A stretch of 64,000 bases of DNA from Haloferax marinum (GCF_009674625.1 NZ_WKJQ01000001.1:1798001-1862000), one strand, 5' to 3'; counted from the stretch's first letter, positions 39,202 through 47,132 are shown. The notes: a model not told the origin generated them from the sequence alone. Numbers and translations are program-made.

Positions 39202-39570
39202 ATGTTGCTCGACATCCTTTACCTGCTCATCATCGGGACTGTCGGTTGCTTCTTTATTGGTTATATGACTCCCAAGTTTGCTATTTGGGGGAGTATCACG
39301 ACTGCCGTTCTCTGGATGACTGCTCATCTTATCCCTGCTTTTTCTCCTGACGAGGTTCTTTCGACAATGGCTCCGCGTATCGTGGACCTGTTCCTTGTTT
39401 TTCCAACGGCAATACAACTGGCGTGGGATTCACAGGTCGCAGATGTCGGACTCGTGGGGGGATTGATTGTGCTTGCGTGGGGTGTCGCGATGCTTATCCC
39501 CTACTTTGTGGGGATAGTCCTTGGAATTCTCACGTGGCCAGAACTCATCCTCTTTCGCATTATCTTATAA
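39202..39570 (+). CDS. Membrane protein of the element, unknown
   Basis: 122 residues with three or four hydrophobic segments (about 3-22, 28-48, 60-75 and 84-118) and few charged residues. It is followed two bases later by a zinc protein gene, so the two are likely co-expressed. No family recognised. Possible roles, such as superinfection exclusion, are speculative. Confidence 0.6.
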   Translation: MLLDILYLLIIGTVGCFFIGYMTPKFAIWGSITTAVLWMTAHLIPAFSPDEVLSTMAPRIVDLFLVFPTAIQLAWDSQVADVGLVGGLIVLAWGVAMLIPYFVGIVLGILTWPELILFRIIL

Positions 39571-39572
39571 CC

Positions 39573-39827
39573 ATGACCGAAACCAGAACCACTCGATGGG
39601 AACACGTTGCATGGATATGTCCGACCTGCGGTGACGACGACAGCCCATCACGCTTGCAACTGGTAGACTCGCGTGATTTGTCGATTCCGTCGCGGGCGGT
39701 CTGGGAGGAGACATACGATGCTGACCTCTATCGGCAGAGGTACGCAACAGAGACAGCAGTCTATTGCAGAGACTGCGAGACTGTGTTCAACGTCGAATTC
39801 GTGCCGTATGAAGAGAGCGGTGACTGA
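39573..39827 (+). CDS. Small zinc-ribbon protein of the element
   Basis: 84 residues from ATG 39573. Two pairs of cysteines (CPTC and CRDC) are about 45 residues apart and could bind one zinc. The start follows the stop of the membrane protein by two bases. No family recognised. Such small zinc proteins are common in haloarchaeal plasmids and viruses. Confidence 0.65.
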   Translation: MTETRTTRWEHVAWICPTCGDDDSPSRLQLVDSRDLSIPSRAVWEETYDADLYRQRYATETAVYCRDCETVFNVEFVPYEESGD

Positions 39828-39927
39828 GTGGCGGGTACTCAAACACCGTCAGGAACGATTTCGCGGTCGGCCTGACGCTTGGCGGTTTCGTGATGAAATG
39901 AGAGGAGAGCGTTGAGGGTAAAAACAA

Positions 39928-40350
39928 ATGTACGTAATTGTCGAACTGACCGAATCAAGGCCAGAACACATCCGTTTGTCTGATAGTGAGACGACCATCT
40001 GCGGGATTGATTGTCCCCACGATACTCGGGTTGTCCCCGCCGACCGAGACCCTGTAGGTGATGCCTCGTTTAATCTCTGCTCTGACTGTGCGGAGAATTG
40101 GATTCCACTCGTGAATTATGTGGAGCGCGGACAGACCGTGCAATGTCGGGCTGTTCGACTCATTGAGGGTGGGTCTACTCGATGGTGGGAGTGCGGAGAG
40201 GTAATCCCCACGACTGATGCCCGGGAGATTCAGGACGGTGACGTGCGAGTACCTATCTGCTCTGACTGCTACGAGTACCTGTACGAGTTCGACTCAAAGG
40301 TAGTCACAACGCCAATAGAAGAGTCGAAAGCGTGGAATTCGGAACTCTAA
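39928..40350 (+). CDS. Zinc-binding element protein, 140 residues
   Basis: Cysteine pairs CSDC occur twice (near residues 51-54 and 111-114) with additional C and H residues (CGIDCPHD near residue 25). The repeat of the phrase CSDC suggests two related zinc-binding halves. It is acidic. Function unknown. Confidence 0.65.
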   Translation: MYVIVELTESRPEHIRLSDSETTICGIDCPHDTRVVPADRDPVGDASFNLCSDCAENWIPLVNYVERGQTVQCRAVRLIEGGSTRWWECGEVIPTTDAREIQDGDVRVPICSDCYEYLYEFDSKVVTTPIEESKAWNSEL

Positions 40351-40393
40351 GCAATATCCGAGGTTATATCATTATGATATTTCGTCGTCTCTG

Positions 40394-40726
40394 ATGATGG
40401 AGTCCGAACACCAGCGTCCGAAAATCGAGGAGGAAACAACCAATGAATTGCATTTCCCGAGGGTATTGGGAACGTGGGTTCGCGACTGCGTTGCGTTGGT
40501 ATACGAGGATGGCCTGCTCACGGGAGAGGTACTCTATGTCCAAGATGTCGGCGGGTCGGACTGGCATGTGAGCATCGAGCTTGCGCACGGGACGGAATGG
40601 GAGGCAGAAGCGTGGAGCGGAGAGGAAAATGCGGACGAGACCATCGCGACGGGCGAGTTTGTTGAAGTCGTCAACGATGCGCTGGAGGCGATGGCTACGG
40701 AGGCTGTTCCAACGATTGAAGATTGA
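40394..40726 (+). CDS. Acidic element protein, unknown
   Basis: 110 residues, strongly acidic, with two adjacent ATG codons at the start. A strand-rich middle (CVALVYEDGLLTGEVLYVQD) is followed by a helical end (EVVNDALEAMATEAVP). No motif recognised. Its high acidity and short length recall DNA-mimic anti-restriction proteins, but that is only a thought. Confidence 0.55.
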   Translation: MMESEHQRPKIEEETTNELHFPRVLGTWVRDCVALVYEDGLLTGEVLYVQDVGGSDWHVSIELAHGTEWEAEAWSGEENADETIATGEFVEVVNDALEAMATEAVPTIED

Positions 40727-40843
40727 ATCCGCTTCAAGACTGCTATCTGCCGCGTTTTCCTCTCATTAGACGCTGTTGGTAGTCTCTACCCATTTCGTAG
40801 CAACACTAATGTCACACCCAACTATGTTAAAAATAATAAATAC

Positions 40844-41041
40844 ATGTCAGACACCATACTGAGCGGCCGACAAGAGGAGGTGTTGAATCTACTCTCTGAT
40901 GGTCACAGCCCCCGAGGAGTCGCGACCGAGTTGGGAATCCGGCTCTCAACTGTCTACTCCCATATTGACCGAATAGGTACCAAGCGGGCGAAAGCAGAGC
41001 GCACGCTTGAGATTCTGGATGAGGCCGAGATTGACTACTGA
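40844..41041 (+). CDS. Small HTH protein (LuxR/sigma-4-like)
   Basis: 65 residues. LSGRQEEVLNLLSDGHSPRG and the following TELGIRLSTVYSHIDRI form a helix-turn-helix of the LuxR/GerE or sigma region 4 type. A TATA-like AAAAATAATAAATA lies just upstream. The stop codon is one base before the next start, so translation of the next gene is likely coupled. It is probably a regulator of copy number or of the operon. Confidence 0.72.
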   Translation: MSDTILSGRQEEVLNLLSDGHSPRGVATELGIRLSTVYSHIDRIGTKRAKAERTLEILDEAEIDY

Positions 41042-41042
41042 G

Positions 41043-42434
41043 ATGGCGCAGAACAATACCCACACAGGGCCCGCAGAGATTCGCGACTTCGTAGCGGAGA
41101 GTTCCACGTTCGAGAGCGAACAAGAAGTCGCCACCAAGTCGTGGTATCTCCCCACTCACACGGTAGAGAATCTCCGCTCTTACATCGTCGGGCAGTACGG
41201 CACACCCAAACACATCGGAGCGTTCTGCACCCGTGCGATGCGGAACTGGATGCAGGACAGCCCTTCTGACGACGGTCACACTACGTGGGCGCACCTCAAG
41301 AGCGACTATGACTACAACGGTGTGGACGTGTCGGACTGGAACTACCGCAACCACCATGACTACACGGAAATGCCCAAAGAGGAGAAGACTGCTCTCGGTT
41401 TCAGCGCACCCCTCAGCGTCCTAGAGGAGTTCACTGACGACCTCAACAAGAACGAATACGGGGGTGAACTGGCGAACGCAGTTGAAGCGGAGATGCTCAA
41501 GTTGGCGCAAATCCGCCGTATGAAGCACATTATCACCGAAGGGGGTGCAGAGCGAACGGGTGAGAAACCTACCGCTCAAGCGGGCGCACGGAAGGTCAAA
41601 GTTGACGAGCAGGGGAATCGGGCAGACCTCTCAACGATTAGGCTCGGAGATGACGACACTATGAGGATGGCAGAGGCCTGCCAATTCGGTGAGAACAACG
41701 AATTGGACTGGAAAACTCGTCGGGGTCTGCTTGCCGCTGTCGTTCGTGGAAGGACAGCCACGCCCAAGAAGCTCCTCTACGCCCTTGATGAAGACCTTGG
41801 TGTGGAGAGGACCCGAAGTAAAAGGAAGGACTACAACGCCATTCTTGAGCAGGCTGAGAAAGACGAGGAACCAATCTGCATCGCCCCTGCGAAGCTGGTG
41901 ATGGAAGAGATGGATACGCACAACCTCCAACAAACTGCTGGACTCACCCACCGCCGACAACCCCTCACCTTCGATGAAGACGGTGGTGACTTCACTGAGA
42001 TGACTATCTCCTTCTACAACCGTGACAGGACTACTGCGGTTGACATGTGGGAGGATTTCATCGGAGCAGTGTGCGACATCGGCTACCAACTCAGCAGGGT
42101 TGAGTGGAACAAAGGTGATAGCGTGGCGGCAGTCTACAAAGGTAAGCACTACTACGACGCTCTGGTTAGATTTCTCCCTCTCATCGAGGCGACGAAGAAG
42201 GTCGCAGAACGGGAGCAAGACGACGAGGAGCTACATGCCCTCATCAGTCGGGGCGACATCATCATCGAGAGTCTGGAGGAATCTCTGGACGAAGTGAACA
42301 ACTACACCATCGGGACAGGGAGTACCCATATCAACGAAGCCTACGAGGAATTCAAAAAACGAGGAGAGACTCCCACGTCGCTTGAGTTTAACACCAAAGG
42401 TCGGATGAAACAGGGAACGACTCTTGTGATGTAA
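41043..42434 (+). CDS. Unknown 463-residue element protein, candidate replication protein
   Basis: The gene starts one base after the HTH gene and ends at the candidate origin. The protein is hydrophilic, with a helical N-terminal part (YLPTHTVENLRSYIVGQYGT), a basic centre (RTRSKRKDYNAILEQAEKDE) and an alpha/beta stretch near the C-terminus (MTISFYNRDRTTAVDMWEDF). No Walker, relaxase or polymerase motif is visible. Position beside a repeat-rich non-coding stretch is typical of plasmid Rep genes, which is why replication is proposed; the sequence alone does not show it. Confidence 0.55.
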   Translation: MAQNNTHTGPAEIRDFVAESSTFESEQEVATKSWYLPTHTVENLRSYIVGQYGTPKHIGAFCTRAMRNWMQDSPSDDGHTTWAHLKSDYDYNGVDVSDWNYRNHHDYTEMPKEEKTALGFSAPLSVLEEFTDDLNKNEYGGELANAVEAEMLKLAQIRRMKHIITEGGAERTGEKPTAQAGARKVKVDEQGNRADLSTIRLGDDDTMRMAEACQFGENNELDWKTRRGLLAAVVRGRTATPKKLLYALDEDLGVERTRSKRKDYNAILEQAEKDEEPICIAPAKLVMEEMDTHNLQQTAGLTHRRQPLTFDEDGGDFTEMTISFYNRDRTTAVDMWEDFIGAVCDIGYQLSRVEWNKGDSVAAVYKGKHYYDALVRFLPLIEATKKVAEREQDDEELHALISRGDIIIESLEESLDEVNNYTIGTGSTHINEAYEEFKKRGETPTSLEFNTKGRMKQGTTLVM

Positions 42435-42523
42435 GCTATCAACAACTCCCTTGGCTGGCATCAATACATTGAGGGGCCGAAAGACGGCTGTTTTCCGACA
42501 ACTTGTAGCTATGTCACAACGGT

Positions 42524-42545
42524 GTTGGCATTCGAATGAGGGGGT
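42524..42545 (+). promoter_or_regulatory. ORB-like box in the element
   Basis: TTGGCATTCGAATGAGGGGG followed by TGGGTGGGG resembles the chromosomal ORB plus G-run (GAAACGAAGGGGTGGGGG), though the left half is divergent. Confidence 0.4.
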
Positions 42546-42550
42546 GGGTG

Positions 42551-42892
42551 GGGTTGCTTCCCGCCCAAGCGATTCTGAGTGCGCAAGAATGGCGAGATAA
42601 TGTAAAGTTCCGAATACAGCCGTTTCAGACGAATTTGCTTTTCGAGATGAGCTGTAATGATGAGATGGTGGGTGTGTTGGGTAGGTTGTAGGTAGTAGTA
42701 GTAGTAGTAGTTACAATAGTATTAGTGTTAGTTGTAGTGTAGTGTTCAACGTGACCACAGCACAGCAGACCTCAAATCGGCATCGCTTGGAGGCGAGTAA
42801 AAACCAATCCGTTCGAAATCAGCCGTTTCACGGAAATCGTCCTGTCCTCCGTCGCACCTTTACGCTCCCTTGTCTTGGGCGGGAAGCAACCC
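42551..42892. repeat. 19-bp perfect inverted repeat, arms 304 bp apart
   Basis: GGGTTGCTTCCCGCCCAAG at 42551-42569 is the exact reverse complement of CTTGGGCGGGAAGCAACCC at 42874-42892. Chance occurrence of a perfect 19-bp pair at this distance is very unlikely. Confidence 0.88.
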
Positions 42893-43001
42893 ATTCCACT
42901 CCCATGTTGACCGCTCTCTTTTTCCTTGTTCTCCTACCTCAACAGCCGTGATATGAGTATCTCGGGGAGTCGCTCTTTCTGAATCCGTGGAGTCGGACTC
43001 T

Positions 43002-43217
43002 CTACTCGTCCCTAACTGGCGTAACTCGCCGCCCGAAGTGCGCGAATATCTCGGCCTCCCGAATATGACGACATTTCTCTTCATCCATCGTCTGCATCAT
43101 CGCGTCGCGTTGATTTCTCGCGAATCGTTCGCACTCGCACTCGGCTTCGATTGGCACTCCGTTCTTCATGGTCAGCGTCACCGTCATAGCTCCAACTACG
43201 TAGCGTTCCTCGGTCAT
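43002..43217 (-). CDS. Small element protein, unknown
   Basis: 71 residues (MTEERYVVGAMTVTLTMKNG onward). A strand-rich N-terminus is followed by a charged helix with CECERFARNQRDAMMQTMDE and CRHI; the C and H residues might bind a metal. An overlapping frame on the other strand is also open but has a less natural composition. Reasonable but unproven gene. Confidence 0.45.
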   Translation of the reverse strand: MTEERYVVGAMTVTLTMKNGVPIEAECECERFARNQRDAMMQTMDEEKCRHIREAEIFAHFGRRVTPVRDE

Positions 43218-43322
43218 CGCTGGCTCTGACGACTCAAACGGCTATCAAGCGCACATCTTCTTCCGACCAATAATTCTTTGCACGGAATTGGGACGGTTAG
43301 GGTCAGTCGCCGTCTCTCCGAT

Positions 43323-43475
43323 ATGGATACTCGACTCGAACTGAAGGGGTATGTACCGTGCGAAGACGACGCGGGATGGTTTCGTTGTGAGTATTGCTGT
43401 CAGAAGGTGTACGTCGGTCGCGGTGAGAAGCTCGTAGACCTCGCACGACACGCTGAGAGGTGCGAATTCCGCTAG
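43323..43475 (+). CDS. Small zinc-finger protein, 50 residues
   Basis: CEYCCQKVYVG followed by HAERC gives a C-x2-C ... H-x3-C finger. It starts at ATG 43323 and overlaps the integrase gene tail to tail by four bases. Small zinc fingers of this kind are common in haloarchaeal viruses and plasmids, usually as regulators. Confidence 0.65.
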   Translation: MDTRLELKGYVPCEDDAGWFRCEYCCQKVYVGRGEKLVDLARHAERCEFR

Positions 43476-44578
43476 TCTGGCCCGTATTTTTTCAGGTCGT
43501 CTAACCCTGCGCGGTCGCTATCTTCGACGTACTTCTCTTCGGTGACTTTCACCGATTTATGGCCTAAAGCCCGCGAAATCTCGTAGATACCAGCATCAGT
43601 TTCGTTCGCGAGATACGTCCCGAGCGCGACCCTCAGGTTATGTGCGCTGATTTTCCACCGGTTTGGAATCGGCTCACCGTTCTGGTCAAGCGGGGCGTTT
43701 GCATCTGCATAGAGGGCTCTGTTGATTCCCGCGTTGCACGCGGCTTTGACGACAACCTCGTTGATACTCTCGCCTGTCATCTTTCCACCAGAGCGATTCA
43801 CCCATAGCCATCGATTGGACTCATCGCCATTCGTGTATGCATCGCGGTCTACGTCCAGCCACATGTCCATCAACCCCGTGAGGGACTTTTGCCAAGCGAC
43901 TGTGCGCTTCGTGTTGTTCTTCGCGACAGCCGCTCGCACGACTACCTCTCGATTCTCTCGGTCGATGTCTTCTAAGGTCAGGTCAGCGGCCTCGCCACGT
44001 CGTAGACCCGTCTGGTACATGAATCGAATGAGGGTCTGGTTTCGATGCCGAGGAGGGCCGACATTCTCAAGCATCATCTCAATTTCGTCGCGGCTAGGAG
44101 CGTAATCCTCCCCGTCTTTGAGATGCTTGGATTGTTCGGTACTTTTCGTTATGCCGAACTCCGTTCGCTTCACCTCGTCCCACTCCTCCATCGGGTTCTT
44201 GTCTATTTTCCCGCTTCGACGGAGGCTGTCGAACATATTGTGGATTTGCTTCCAGCGGTTCTGTGGTGTAGTGCCGTTAAACCGCTCTGTAAGCGCGAAC
44301 CCTAGGAGTTTGGCATGGTCAGACGTGAAATCAGATACCTTGTCTAAACCAACTTCGACGGCTACATCGTCGTCATCGAGGAATATCTCGTCGTCTGGGT
44401 CAACTGGAATTTCATCGAGATAGTGGTCGAACCACCTCAAATCCTTGATGTATGCCTCAGCACTCGCCACGTTCCGCACGTCGTCATCATCATCCGAAGA
44501 TGCGTTACGGAGGTCACGGGCCCGACGGCGTATCTCTGGGCGGCACTCCTTAGTGGCTCTGTAGCGGCGTCTGGGCAT
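43472..44578 (-). CDS. int: Tyrosine recombinase (integrase) of the element
   Basis: 368 residues. An N-terminal core-binding domain (about 60-150) precedes the catalytic domain. Active-site residues are visible: Arg in TGLRRGEA, Lys in the beta-hairpin AKNNTKRTV, HNLR (the HxxR box), His in ALGHKS and the nucleophilic Tyr in EEKYVEDSD. It lies 0.7 kb from attR and abuts the upstream regulator without a gap, so the two are one operon. It should catalyse integration into and excision from the fdx end. Confidence 0.93.
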   Translation of the reverse strand: MPRRRYRATKECRPEIRRRARDLRNASSDDDDDVRNVASAEAYIKDLRWFDHYLDEIPVDPDDEIFLDDDDVAVEVGLDKVSDFTSDHAKLLGFALTERFNGTTPQNRWKQIHNMFDSLRRSGKIDKNPMEEWDEVKRTEFGITKSTEQSKHLKDGEDYAPSRDEIEMMLENVGPPRHRNQTLIRFMYQTGLRRGEAADLTLEDIDRENREVVVRAAVAKNNTKRTVAWQKSLTGLMDMWLDVDRDAYTNGDESNRWLWVNRSGGKMTGESINEVVVKAACNAGINRALYADANAPLDQNGEPIPNRWKISAHNLRVALGTYLANETDAGIYEISRALGHKSVKVTEEKYVEDSDRAGLDDLKKYGPD

Positions 44579-45187
44579 TTATTGTGTCCTGTAATAACGC
44601 CGTTCGGCAACTCCAACGCTCTCGCTGTATCCTTCTCCTTCAACAGGCACGTCGCCTCCCCCTTCTATTACTTCGTACTCGACATCCGCTGAGAAATATT
44701 CGAGCATGCGGGCACAAGCTCGCCGCGCTACGGATACCTCTACATCATAGTAGTTGGCCCACGCTGACGGAGTTGAGAGCGACTGAGCGAGGGAATAGTC
44801 GTCCCCTGCACTTGTCACACCAATCTCGTACAAGCTAGGTAGCTCGGAAGCCTCGGTCACAGTCGGGAGCGAGGTAAAGATGTCCCGAGCTAGCTTGTCT
44901 ATCTCGTCGTCGTTGTTCGTATTTGAGTCAATCGCAACTATGTGGCTCTCTAAACGGTCCAGACGCTCGTGTACGTCAGACAACCCAACTTCGACTGCAT
45001 CCGTAATTTGCTCGGGGTCGATTCTTGCGGCCTCATCTTCGTCATCCGTGCGGATGTGCCGTAGGAGTGCGAGTCGTCCAAAGTCGCTCAACGAGGTCGT
45101 CTCTTTCGTCACCTCCAGATACTCTTCGACTTCATCCTTCTCGTCGGGTGTGAGGCGGACTTTGATGGTTTTCGAGCGGTTCGGCAT
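44579..45187 (-). CDS. Regulator upstream of the integrase (possible excisionase)
   Basis: 202 residues. The N-terminus (KTIKVRLTPDEKDEVEEYLE followed by SLSDFGRLALLRHI) resembles a ribbon-helix-helix or MobC-like DNA-binding segment. A coiled stretch (VGLSDVHERLDRLESHIVAI) follows. The C-terminal third is a helical domain with an acidic tail. The gene ends immediately before the integrase start, and its own promoter faces attR, as for a recombination directionality factor or repressor. Confidence 0.65.
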   Translation of the reverse strand: MPNRSKTIKVRLTPDEKDEVEEYLEVTKETTSLSDFGRLALLRHIRTDDEDEAARIDPEQITDAVEVGLSDVHERLDRLESHIVAIDSNTNNDDEIDKLARDIFTSLPTVTEASELPSLYEIGVTSAGDDYSLAQSLSTPSAWANYYDVEVSVARRACARMLEYFSADVEYEVIEGGGDVPVEGEGYSESVGVAERRYYRTQ

Positions 45188-45225
45188 AGTGACCTACCAC
45201 ACAGATTCCATGATATTAACTGTGC

Positions 45226-45238
45226 CCATACTGTCCCC
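45226..45238 (+). promoter_or_regulatory. Candidate integrase arm-binding site, right
   Basis: CCATACTGTCCCC, 12 bp inside the right core and differing by one base from the left site at 33843. Same orientation as the left copy. Confidence 0.5.
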
Positions 45239-45250
45239 GAAACTGATGTG

Positions 45251-45290
45251 AGAACCGCGTCATCTAAGACGCCAACTCAGCACTTTCTTT
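45251..45290 (+). other. attR core with 40-bp flank, copy 2
   Basis: The 17-bp core is followed by GACGCCAACTCAGCACTTTC and TTT. All 40 bases are identical to 46060-46099, while only the first 17 match fdx. Confidence 0.88.
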
Positions 45291-45390
45291 CGACGCCGGC
45301 CGGTGAGCGACTGCTCTGAGTCGCTTGTGCGAAAGCGCTCACCCCAAGGGCCGATGAGAATGCGACACTTCGCGAGTAGTACGTGTCCTC

Positions 45391-45744
45391 TCAGTTGAGA
45401 CCGAGGCTCAGTTTCAGTGCGTCGTCTACCTGACCCATCGTTCCCGCGTCCAGATTCCCGACGACCGAGTGAATTCGCTTCTCGATGGAGACGACCCGAA
45501 TCTGGTCCAGACGAACCGACGAGTCCTTCTCGAACGGCGAGTCGTCCGCTTCGACCAGTACTTCGAACGGGTAGCCTCGGTACGTGCCCGTCGCGGGTGC
45601 GACGATGGTCGTACTCGAATTCGCGTTCCCGACGTCGTTCTGGACGACGACTGCCGGGCGTGTCTTCTTCATTTCGTTGCCTTCGGCGGGGTCCAACCGG
45701 ACGATGACGACGTCACCGCGTCGAACTTCCGTCTCCTCGCTCAT
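45391..45744 (-). CDS. MazF/PemK-type toxin (endoribonuclease)
   Basis: 117 residues, the usual MazF size. The family start VRRGDVVIVRLDPAEGNEMK and the TRPAVVVQND motif are present, as well as the SVRLDQIRVVSIEKRI strand-helix. MazF toxins cut single-stranded RNA at short motifs and inhibit translation. It overlaps the upstream antitoxin gene by four bases. Codon use is host-like and G+C-rich, unlike the element to its left. Confidence 0.9.
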   Translation of the reverse strand: MSEETEVRRGDVVIVRLDPAEGNEMKKTRPAVVVQNDVGNANSSTTIVAPATGTYRGYPFEVLVEADDSPFEKDSSVRLDQIRVVSIEKRIHSVVGNLDAGTMGQVDDALKLSLGLN

Positions 45745-45977
45745 TCATCCAGCCCGTTCCACGCTTCGTCCGACGTGTCGTCCCACGCTTCGGCCAACGA
45801 TTCCGCACTTTCGGATGCTTCCCGATAGGCGGCGGCGAGTTCGTCTTCGTCGGGCTGGTCGTTTTCGACTTCCACCACGGCGACGGTCACGCGCTTGTTC
45901 GCGTACTCCGTCCCGAGGTAAATTCGACCCCGGTCGTCTGTGTCGTTGGTACGCAGGTCTCGGGCGTCCACTTTCAT
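45741..45977 (-). CDS. Antitoxin partner of the MazF-type toxin
   Basis: 78 residues from ATG 45977 (MKVDARDLRTNDTDDRGRIY). A GTG four codons upstream is in frame but would lie inside a repeat, so I prefer the ATG. The N-terminal half looks like a small beta DNA-binding fold of the AbrB/MazE class (RIYLGTEYANKRVTVAVVEV), and the acidic C-terminal half (ASESAESLAEAWDDTSDEAW) is a typical toxin-binding tail. Confidence 0.8.
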   Translation of the reverse strand: MKVDARDLRTNDTDDRGRIYLGTEYANKRVTVAVVEVENDQPDEDELAAAYREASESAESLAEAWDDTSDEAWNGLDE

Positions 45978-45981
45978 CGTG

Positions 45982-46032
45982 TTGCCCACTATGACCCACT
46001 ACTCGATAACTCTTGCCCACTATTGCCCACTG
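45982..46032. promoter_or_regulatory. Four 10-bp repeats upstream of the antitoxin gene
   Basis: On the gene strand the unit is TAGTGGGCAA. Copies lie at 45982-45991, 45992-46001 (one change), 46013-46022 and 46023-46032 (one change), as two head-to-tail pairs 11 bp apart. They cover the promoter of the toxin-antitoxin operon and are good candidates for the autoregulatory operator. Confidence 0.7.
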
Positions 46033-46059
46033 CACGAGGTGAGTGAGACAACTGCCGAA

Positions 46060-46099
46060 AGAACCGCGTCATCTAAGACGCCAACTCAGCACTTTCTTT
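46060..46099 (+). other. Third copy of the fdx-end/att sequence
   Basis: The 40-bp sequence is identical to 45251-45290. It lies just beyond the toxin-antitoxin pair and is presumably the original downstream flank of fdx. Confidence 0.88.
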
Positions 46100-46193
46100 T
46101 GGCATCTGTTCGGTGAGCGGTAGCACTGCTCCGAACGACAGGATGTCACCGGAAGCCGACAGCGATTTGTCACGCTGAGCGGTTCGTCTTCAC

Positions 46194-47132
46194 GTGCCCC
46201 CGTCTCTCGACACCCTCCCCGACGAACTCGACGCCTCCCTCCCACACGAAGCACGCGAACTGGGCCGACTGAGCGTCTTCTTCGTCTGCATAACGCTCAC
46301 GACCGGTTTCGCGTACTGGCTCAACCTCAGACTCCGCAGTGTTCCGGTCGTCGGCCCGCTCTCGGCATCCGGACTCGCCGGACTCGCCCTTCCAACGCTT
46401 GCGTACGCGAAGTACCGCGGCCTCGACCTCTCGCTCTCTCCGCCACGGCCGGCACAGGTTGGCGACGTCGTCGCCGCCGTCCTCACGCCACTGCTCGCCC
46501 TTCTCGCGACGAGCGTCGTCACGATGGTGGCGTTCGACACGTCGTTCGCCGCGCTCGTCGGATGGACGTATCACCCGAAGGCACCCTTCGTAGACGTACT
46601 CTCGATAGCCGCCAGGTTCTCCATTCTCGGCCGCGGGTGGTACGGTCTCCTCGTCGTGGTGCTCGTTGAACTCCTGCGTCGTCGAGTCGGCGTGCGTTCT
46701 ACCGGGACCGTCGTGTCCACGGCAGCGGCAGGGATGTTCTTTCACTCGATTCTCAGGGAAACCGGTCTCTCGCTCGTCACCGCCAATGCAGCGTGGCGGT
46801 TCTACGCCTTCGCCATCCTCCTCGCGTCCACCATCGCCGGCGGCGTCACACTCGGGTTCGTCTACCGGGGTGCCATCGAGCGCTCACTCCGCGTCGTCTA
46901 CCGACCGCTCTTCGTTCCGGTGTTCGCACTCGGACTCTTCCTCTTCGCTGCGTTTGCGACCATCTTGGCAGAGGTCCCCGGCGGATTCGAACACGTGCTG
47001 TGGGCAGTCGCCTTCGGGTCCGCAGCACTCGGATACGAGCGCACTGATTCAGTGTGGGTACCCCTCGTGGTGATGTTCCTCTTCGACGTCGGGTTTCATC
47101 TCGTCTACTTCTTCGAACTCGCCGTCTTCTGA
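46194..47132 (+). CDS. Polytopic membrane protein, unknown
   Basis: 312 residues from a GTG. About eight membrane segments, arranged fairly evenly from residue 28 to the end. Length and topology recall CPBP proteases, but neither EExxxR nor HxxxN is present; FHSILRETG in the centre is the only polar membrane segment with a histidine. In the chromosome without the element it would follow fdx, upstream of pibD. Confidence 0.7.
   Translation: MPPSLDTLPDELDASLPHEARELGRLSVFFVCITLTTGFAYWLNLRLRSVPVVGPLSASGLAGLALPTLAYAKYRGLDLSLSPPRPAQVGDVVAAVLTPLLALLATSVVTMVAFDTSFAALVGWTYHPKAPFVDVLSIAARFSILGRGWYGLLVVVLVELLRRRVGVRSTGTVVSTAAAGMFFHSILRETGLSLVTANAAWRFYAFAILLASTIAGGVTLGFVYRGAIERSLRVVYRPLFVPVFALGLFLFAAFATILAEVPGGFEHVLWAVAFGSAALGYERTDSVWVPLVVMFLFDVGFHLVYFFELAVF

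Larger units (their letters stand above)
42435..43001. other. Candidate replication origin of the integrated element
   Basis: A 567-bp gap with no convincing gene but dense structure: an ORB-like box followed by a G-rich run (42524-42550), a 19-bp inverted repeat (42551-42569 and 42874-42892), three copies of a CAGCCGTTT-type motif (42483-42500 reversed, 42608-42626, 42812-42829) and a (GTA)6 run at 42692-42710 followed by an A+T-rich stretch. These are the usual ingredients of a plasmid origin. Confidence 0.5.
33812..45267. mobile_element. Integrated element (about 11.4 kb) in the 3' end of fdx
   Basis: Bounded by AGAACCGCGTCATCTAA at 33812-33828 (fdx end) and again at 45251-45267. Inside, base composition becomes noticeably more A+T-rich, codon use changes, and gene content is accessory: tyrosine integrase and upstream regulator next to the right end, restriction and methyltransferase genes, a HEPN protein, small zinc proteins, HTH proteins and a candidate origin. 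No capsid, portal, terminase, spike or conjugation gene is visible, so it is best called an integrative plasmid or genomic island rather than a provirus. Confidence 0.88.

Noticed and set aside
42987..43229. Plus-strand frame opposite the 71-residue gene
   Set aside because: Its composition (many His and Phe, few acidic residues) is less natural than the minus-strand frame, though neither is certain.
33812..45267. Element as an integrated virus
   Set aside because: No capsid, terminase, portal, spike or packaging ATPase genes are visible, so plasmid-like is the safer label.
46194..47132. Membrane protein after the att repeat as a CPBP protease
   Set aside because: Neither the EExxxR nor the HxxxN motif is present.
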